DNA of 64,000 nt from Pseudomonadales bacterium (lineage in GTDB: Bacteria > Pseudomonadota > Gammaproteobacteria > Pseudomonadales > Porticoccaceae): assembly GCA_024234435.1 (NCBI GenBank), contig JACKOF010000002.1:186001-250000 (forward strand). Direction: 5' to 3'. The translations under genes and the position numbers were made by a program. Below, in pieces: positions 56,044 through 64,000 of the stretch. Under the pieces are notes generated by a model. That model saw only the letters and a list, made by a program, of their open reading frames with translations, was not told the DNA's origin and made no database searches. The stretch's first letter is position 1. Every line of letters begins with the position of its first letter.

Positions 56044-56864
56044 AGCAAGTTCCTTACTAATAATAGCGCCCCAACAAGCATTGCATAGCCACCAAAAACC
56101 CGCTTTAACTGCCGTTCGGGCAAACGGTGAGCCACATTTGCACCCAATTTTGCAAAGGGAATGCCTAACAGAACCAGACCCGCAAAAGCTGGCAAGTAAA
56201 CATATCCAAGAGTAAACTCCGGCAAAATCTGGTCGCCGCGACCACCCAGGGCATATAACACGCCCCCAAGCACAGCTATCGGAAGACCCAACGCCGCAGA
56301 ACTTCCCATTGCCTGCTTCGGCGCAAGCCCGTAACGCATCAGTAACGGCACCGTCATGCTGCCACCACCAATACCGAACACCATCGAGACAGCGCCAATC
56401 ACACTTCCCGCTGCCGCAAGCCCAAACGGGCCAGGTAGTAATTTGCCTTTTACATTGTTTCTTGCAATAAAAACCCGCAATCCCACAGCCATCAGAAAAA
56501 TACCAAAAGCAACCTGAATCCAGGCTCCTTTCAACTGCAACGATCCCACCACCCCTACCAACGCGCCCAATAAAACACCTGACGCCATCCATCGGACAGC
56601 GAACCAGTCAACGCTACCAAGCTTATTGTGCGCAAATGCCGATGAAGCTGCTGTTACCACCATCGCTGCCAGCGATGTTGCCACTGCCATGTGGGTCAAA
56701 ACCTCCGGCGGGAACCCTTGGCTGGAAAACCCCAGTATCAGAGAAGGTACCATTACCACCCCACCACCAACACCAAGAAGTCCGGCAGAAAGGCCTGCAA
56801 CTGCACCAAGCAACATAAAGAAAAGATAGGTTTCCATAGCAAACCATAAAAAAGAAAGGTGCAT
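56040..56864 (-). CDS. TSUP (TauE/SafE) family membrane permease
   Basis: 274 residues with about eight membrane segments in two related halves, each with the family glycine motif: GLSAGLLGVGGGVVMVPSLI and GAVSMVFGIGGGSMTVPLLM. These permeases move sulfite, sulfoacetate or related organosulfur anions; the substrate here is unknown. The ATG at 56864 has AAGG four bases upstream; the ATG at 56837 (METYLFFMLLG) is the alternative. It is upstream of birA with a GTGA overlap, so coexpressed. Confidence 0.88.
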   Translation of the reverse strand: MHLSFLWFAMETYLFFMLLGAVAGLSAGLLGVGGGVVMVPSLILGFSSQGFPPEVLTHMAVATSLAAMVVTAASSAFAHNKLGSVDWFAVRWMASGVLLGALVGVVGSLQLKGAWIQVAFGIFLMAVGLRVFIARNNVKGKLLPGPFGLAAAGSVIGAVSMVFGIGGGSMTVPLLMRYGLAPKQAMGSSAALGLPIAVLGGVLYALGGRGDQILPEFTLGYVYLPAFAGLVLLGIPFAKLGANVAHRLPERQLKRVFGGYAMLVGALLLVRNLL

Positions 56865-56954
56865 TATGCCTTAAAACAATACATAAACATCTGCAGCAGA
56901 TGCACGACATTACTACACAAAAAAATCAGCTGGCAATTTTCAATAAACCCGGGA

Positions 56955-56983
56955 CAAAAAAAACCCAGCCAACTGGCTGGGTT
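56955..56983 (-). terminator. Rho-independent terminator of the rRNA operon
   Basis: AACCCAGCC, loop AGTT, GGCTGGGTT, then a run of T on the minus strand, 13 bp after the 5S gene. Confidence 0.92.
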
Positions 56984-56995
56984 TTCAAATAGAAG

Positions 56996-57110
56996 CCTGA
57001 CGATGACCTACTCTCACATGGGGAAACCCCACACTACCATCGGCGATACATCGTTTCACTACTGAGTTCGGGATGGGATCAGGTGGTTCCAATGCTCTAT
57101 GGTCGTCAGA
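56996..57110 (-). rRNA. rrf: 5S ribosomal RNA
   Basis: About 115 bases; contains the conserved CCCGAACTCAGTAGTGAAAC and CGCCGATGGTAGTGTGGGG, with helix I closed by CTGACGA/TCGTCAG. Ends are estimated from the helix. Confidence 0.95.
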
Positions 57111-57235
57111 CAAACTGGCTTGTATTGGCTTTACTCTTACGCGTTATCGCTGGATTGCCACATACAAATAGGGTGTAGAAAATGTTGAATCATAATTGGT
57201 AACTAAAGGGAGCGCATTTCACACAACTGTCCGTT

Positions 57236-60171
<2,936 letters not shown>

Positions 60172-60298
60172 AAATCCAACATCAATAAAGATGTTGAATT
60201 ACGCCGGACAGAATGTGCTTGAGAAACACACTCGCCTTTATTTTGCATATAGTTGCCTATATGCGGTTTGTACAAATTATGTACAGCTTCAACATTTC

Positions 60299-60315
60299 TA
60301 CATTTTTAAAGAACA
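60299..60315 (-). promoter_or_regulatory. boxA antitermination site before 23S
   Basis: Minus-strand TGTTCTTTAAAAATG, matching the boxA consensus (TGCTCTTTAACA) bound by NusB-S10. It lies in the 250-bp tRNA-Ala to 23S spacer. Confidence 0.75.
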
Positions 60316-60396
60316 TCTGGCATTAAAAACCAGAATTAAAACATCAAATCTAATGACTTAATTCTGGACTCTGTGAGCAACTTTCGGGAGGGAGAG

Positions 60397-60472
60397 TGGT
60401 GGAGCTATGCGGGATCGAACCGCAGACCTCCTGGATGCAAACCAGGCGCTCTCCCAGCTGAGCTATAGCCCC
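60397..60472 (-). tRNA. tRNA-Ala (TGC)
   Basis: 76 bases, acceptor GGGGCTA/TAGCTCC with one G-T pair, encoded CCA; anticodon loop TTTGCAT. In the 16S-23S spacer. Confidence 0.97.
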
Positions 60473-60506
60473 AAATCAGCAACCTTTCTCCACACGGAGC
60501 GGAAAT

Positions 60507-60583
<77 letters not shown>

Positions 60584-60645
60584 ACTGTCTCCCAAAGGGT
60601 TTTACGGCCTGCAAGGGGCAAAACCGTTAGCTGCTCTAGCCAACG

Positions 60646-62407
<1,762 letters not shown>

Positions 62408-62420
62408 TTGTTAAAGAACA
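62408..62420 (-). promoter_or_regulatory. boxA antitermination site in the rRNA leader
   Basis: Minus-strand TGTTCTTTAACAA, a near-perfect boxA, 23 bases after the P1 -10 box. Followed by the stalk sequence as in E. coli rrn leaders. Confidence 0.88.
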
Positions 62421-62443
62421 TTCGCTTCTCAGAGCGGAGGCGC

Positions 62444-62471
62444 ATTATAAAGTCAGCGCCTTGGATGTCAA
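62444..62471 (-). promoter_or_regulatory. rRNA promoter P1 (nearest to 16S)
   Basis: Minus-strand TTGACA (62466-62471), 16 bp, TATAAT (62444-62449), then GCGCCTCCGC. Both hexamers are perfect consensus; upstream is an A/T-rich UP-like element. Confidence 0.92.
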
Positions 62472-62533
62472 TAAAAAAGTTAGCTTATTTTCAAAAACAA
62501 TCAAACTTTTCTTTTCCATCCAGCTTCAAGGTC

Positions 62534-62660
62534 AACCCCGAAGCGGACGCGCATTCTACATGCTGAAAATGCGCTGTCAATACCTAATTCAATGTTTACT
62601 TTTATTAAACTTTTTTCGGTATCCCGAAGCGGGTTAACCCCGAAGCGGACGCGCATTCTA
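62534..62660. repeat. 25-bp direct repeat spanning the P2 and P3 -10 regions
   Basis: The same 25 bases occur at 62534-62558 and 62636-62660, from the -10 box through the start region (TAGAATGCGCGTCCGCTTCG then GGGTT). The spacing is 102 bp. Suggests that one promoter arose by duplication of the other. Confidence 0.9.
62553..62580 (-). promoter_or_regulatory. rRNA promoter P2
   Basis: Minus-strand TTGACA (62575-62580), 16 bp, TAGAAT (62553-62558), then GCGCGTCCGC. An A/T-rich stretch lies upstream. Confidence 0.9.
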
Positions 62661-62682
62661 GCGTCTGCCCGACAACTGTCAA
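62655..62682 (-). promoter_or_regulatory. rRNA promoter P3
   Basis: Minus-strand TTGACA (62677-62682), 16 bp, TAGAAT (62655-62660), then GCGCGTCCGC; upstream A-runs form an UP-like element. Confidence 0.9.
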
Positions 62683-62755
62683 CGGCTTTTTTTCAAAAAC
62701 CTGTAACATTTTATTTAGGACTTTTTTTACCGCTTAAAATCAACAACATATGGGC

Positions 62756-62788
62756 AAAAAAATAACGCGTAATAACGCGCTATTTTTT
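62756..62788 (-). terminator. Terminator after tyrS
   Basis: AATAGCGCG, short loop, CGCGTTATT with A and T runs on both sides, 27 bp after the tyrS stop; looks functional on the minus strand. Confidence 0.8.
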
Positions 62789-62814
62789 CAACCAACACCA
62801 CAGGAAGCCCGCCT

Positions 62815-64000
62815 TCACCGCCAGCGCAGCAGGTGGAATAACTTCTTGCCTCTGCGCAAGAGATGATAACGGCCATATCTTGCATCGGCTCGACAAAGCT
62901 CTGCCTCCGGGTCCACCACTTTTTCACCGTTCACACTCACCGCATTGCTCTGCACAAATTTCCGCGCCTGCCCAAGTGTGACCTCCCCTCGAGGCGTTAC
63001 GGCCAAACCCGTTGCCACCAGCAGCTCAACCAGCGATTGCTGTTTACCCTCAATTTCTGTACAGGGCATGCCGTCAAGGGCCAACTGCTCCATATCATGC
63101 TCAGTCAAGGATTCCAGACTGCCAGAAAACAGCGCACCCGCTATCCTTTCCGCCCCTTCAACGCCAGACGCCCCATGAACCAGCTCGGTAACCTCTCTGG
63201 CTAAAACAGCTTGCGCCGACTTACGTCCTGCTGTCTCGGCGTCAGCGCTCTCTATTGCATCAATTTCTTCTACAGACAGAAAGGTGAAATAACGCAAGAA
63301 TTTATAGACATCTGCATCGGCAGTGTTTACCCAGAACTGGTAAAAGGCATAAGGCGACGTTTTGTCAGGATCCAGCCATATTGTACCGCTCTCCGTTTTA
63401 CCAAACTTGCTGCCATCAGACTTGATTACCAGCGGCAGGGTCAAACCAAAAACTTGCTCACCGTTCAGACGCCGGGTTAAATCAATCCCCCCGGTAATAT
63501 TTCCCCACTGATCAGAACCACCTATCTGCAAAGAACAGCCATAACGCCGATTCAACTCAGCAAAATCATAGGACTGCAACAGCATATAGGTGAATTCGGT
63601 ATAGGAAATGCCTGCCCCCTCTCGATCAAGCCGCTGCTTTACCGACTCCTTATTAACCATATTGTTGACTGAAAAGTGCTTGCCAACATCCCGCAGAAAT
63701 GACAGCAGATTCATCTCGCCTATCCAGTCCAGATTATTAACCACCTCGGCAGAGTTCACTCCGTCATCGAAATCCACAAAACGACCCACCTGATCCCGCA
63801 ATCGACCCACCCAGCTGGCAACAACGTCCGGGGTATTCAACTTGCGCTCTTGCGCTTTAAAGCTGGGGTCTCCAATAAGCCCGGTCGCACCGCCCACTAG
63901 CGCAATGGGCTTGTGCCCCGCCAATTGGAAACGACGCAACGCCAACAAAGGCACCAGACTGCCTATATGCAGGCTGTCGGCGGTGGGGTCAAACCCGCAA
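62815..64000 (-). CDS. tyrS: Tyrosyl-tRNA synthetase, partial (N-terminus outside window)
   Basis: The frame runs off the right edge; about 394 residues are visible, starting CGFDPTADSLHIGSLVPLLA, so only about 30-40 N-terminal residues are missing. Class I features: the HIGH-type motif reads HIGS, YTEFTYMLLQSYDF and QIGGSDQWGNI bind tyrosine, and KFGKT is the KMSKS equivalent. The C-terminal S4-like domain (GQARKFVQSNAVSVNGEKVV) binds tRNA. It belongs to the E. coli TyrS type, not the TyrZ type common in Pseudomonas. It charges tRNA-Tyr (53071). Confidence 0.95.
   Translation of the reverse strand, partial: CGFDPTADSLHIGSLVPLLALRRFQLAGHKPIALVGGATGLIGDPSFKAQERKLNTPDVVASWVGRLRDQVGRFVDFDDGVNSAEVVNNLDWIGEMNLLSFLRDVGKHFSVNNMVNKESVKQRLDREGAGISYTEFTYMLLQSYDFAELNRRYGCSLQIGGSDQWGNITGGIDLTRRLNGEQVFGLTLPLVIKSDGSKFGKTESGTIWLDPDKTSPYAFYQFWVNTADADVYKFLRYFTFLSVEEIDAIESADAETAGRKSAQAVLAREVTELVHGASGVEGAERIAGALFSGSLESLTEHDMEQLALDGMPCTEIEGKQQSLVELLVATGLAVTPRGEVTLGQARKFVQSNAVSVNGEKVVDPEAELCRADARYGRYHLLRRGKKLFHLLRWR

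Noticed and set aside
56044..56592. Long N-terminal extension of the birA frame
   Set aside because: It overlaps the TSUP gene, which is clearly coding in another frame, lacks similarity to BirA, and a GTG with a good ribosome site marks the real start at 56043.

Overview
The window is a chromosomal segment of a gammaproteobacterium, most likely a marine member of the Cellvibrionales/Pseudomonadales group. This rests on gene content and order, not on a database search. The right-hand order tyrS - rRNA operon - birA - coaX - SPOR protein - tRNA cluster - tufB - tRNA-Trp - secE - nusG - rplKAJL - rpoBC - rpsLG - fusA - tufA - S10/spc/alpha operons is the classical gammaproteobacterial translation and transcription superlocus. 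The left side carries lptD-surA-pdxA-rsmA-apaG-apaH next to amgK-murU, an arrangement known from Pseudomonas relatives.

Layout. Positions 1-1287 hold the end of a short-chain dehydrogenase and a secreted TPR protein. Positions 1312-5181 are a tight five-gene operon: OmpR-type regulator, sensor kinase, periplasmic cupredoxin, FTR1-type iron permease and a predicted outer-membrane barrel. This looks like a self-regulated metal (probably iron) uptake unit. Positions 5225-6998 (minus) are murU and amgK for peptidoglycan recycling. Positions 7210-14338 (plus) are the LPS-export, outer-membrane chaperone, pyridoxine, rRNA methylation and Ap4A group. An orphan membrane protein and galE (minus) follow.

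From 16356 to 30268 the minus strand carries 28 genes from rpsJ to rplQ, including secY, rpoA and the very small rpmJ. Next come tufA (minus), a second EF-G (fusA2, plus), an AT-rich cassette flanked by inverted copies of a repeat (34171-35363), then fusA, rpsG, rpsL, rpoC, rpoB, rplL, rplJ, rplA, rplK, nusG, secE, tRNA-Trp, tufB and four tRNAs (all minus). The str operon, normally one unit, appears here as three: rpsL-rpsG, fusA and tufA. Each has its own terminator and promoter-like elements.

Positions 53439-56864 (minus) hold a TSUP permease, birA, coaX and a SPOR protein in overlapping arrangement. Positions 56955-62682 hold a complete rRNA operon (16S, tRNA-Ile, tRNA-Ala, 23S, 5S) with three tandem near-consensus promoters, boxA sites and both processing stalks. 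The window ends inside tyrS.

Most of the window is conserved housekeeping sequence. The parts that most deserve a second look are: (1) an rtT-like repeat of the tRNA-Tyr 3' end inside the tRNA-tufB operon; (2) the repeat-flanked AT-rich cassette between fusA2 and fusA; (3) the two tuf genes, which are a mosaic of identical and divergent blocks with a 10-residue indel; (4) the two-component/cupredoxin/FTR1/barrel operon; and (5) a shared promoter signature (TTGACA-like, 16-17 bp, TAGAAT/TATAAT, GC-rich start) on rrn, rpsL, S10 and tRNA-tufB units. No phage, insertion sequence transposase or CRISPR array was seen.
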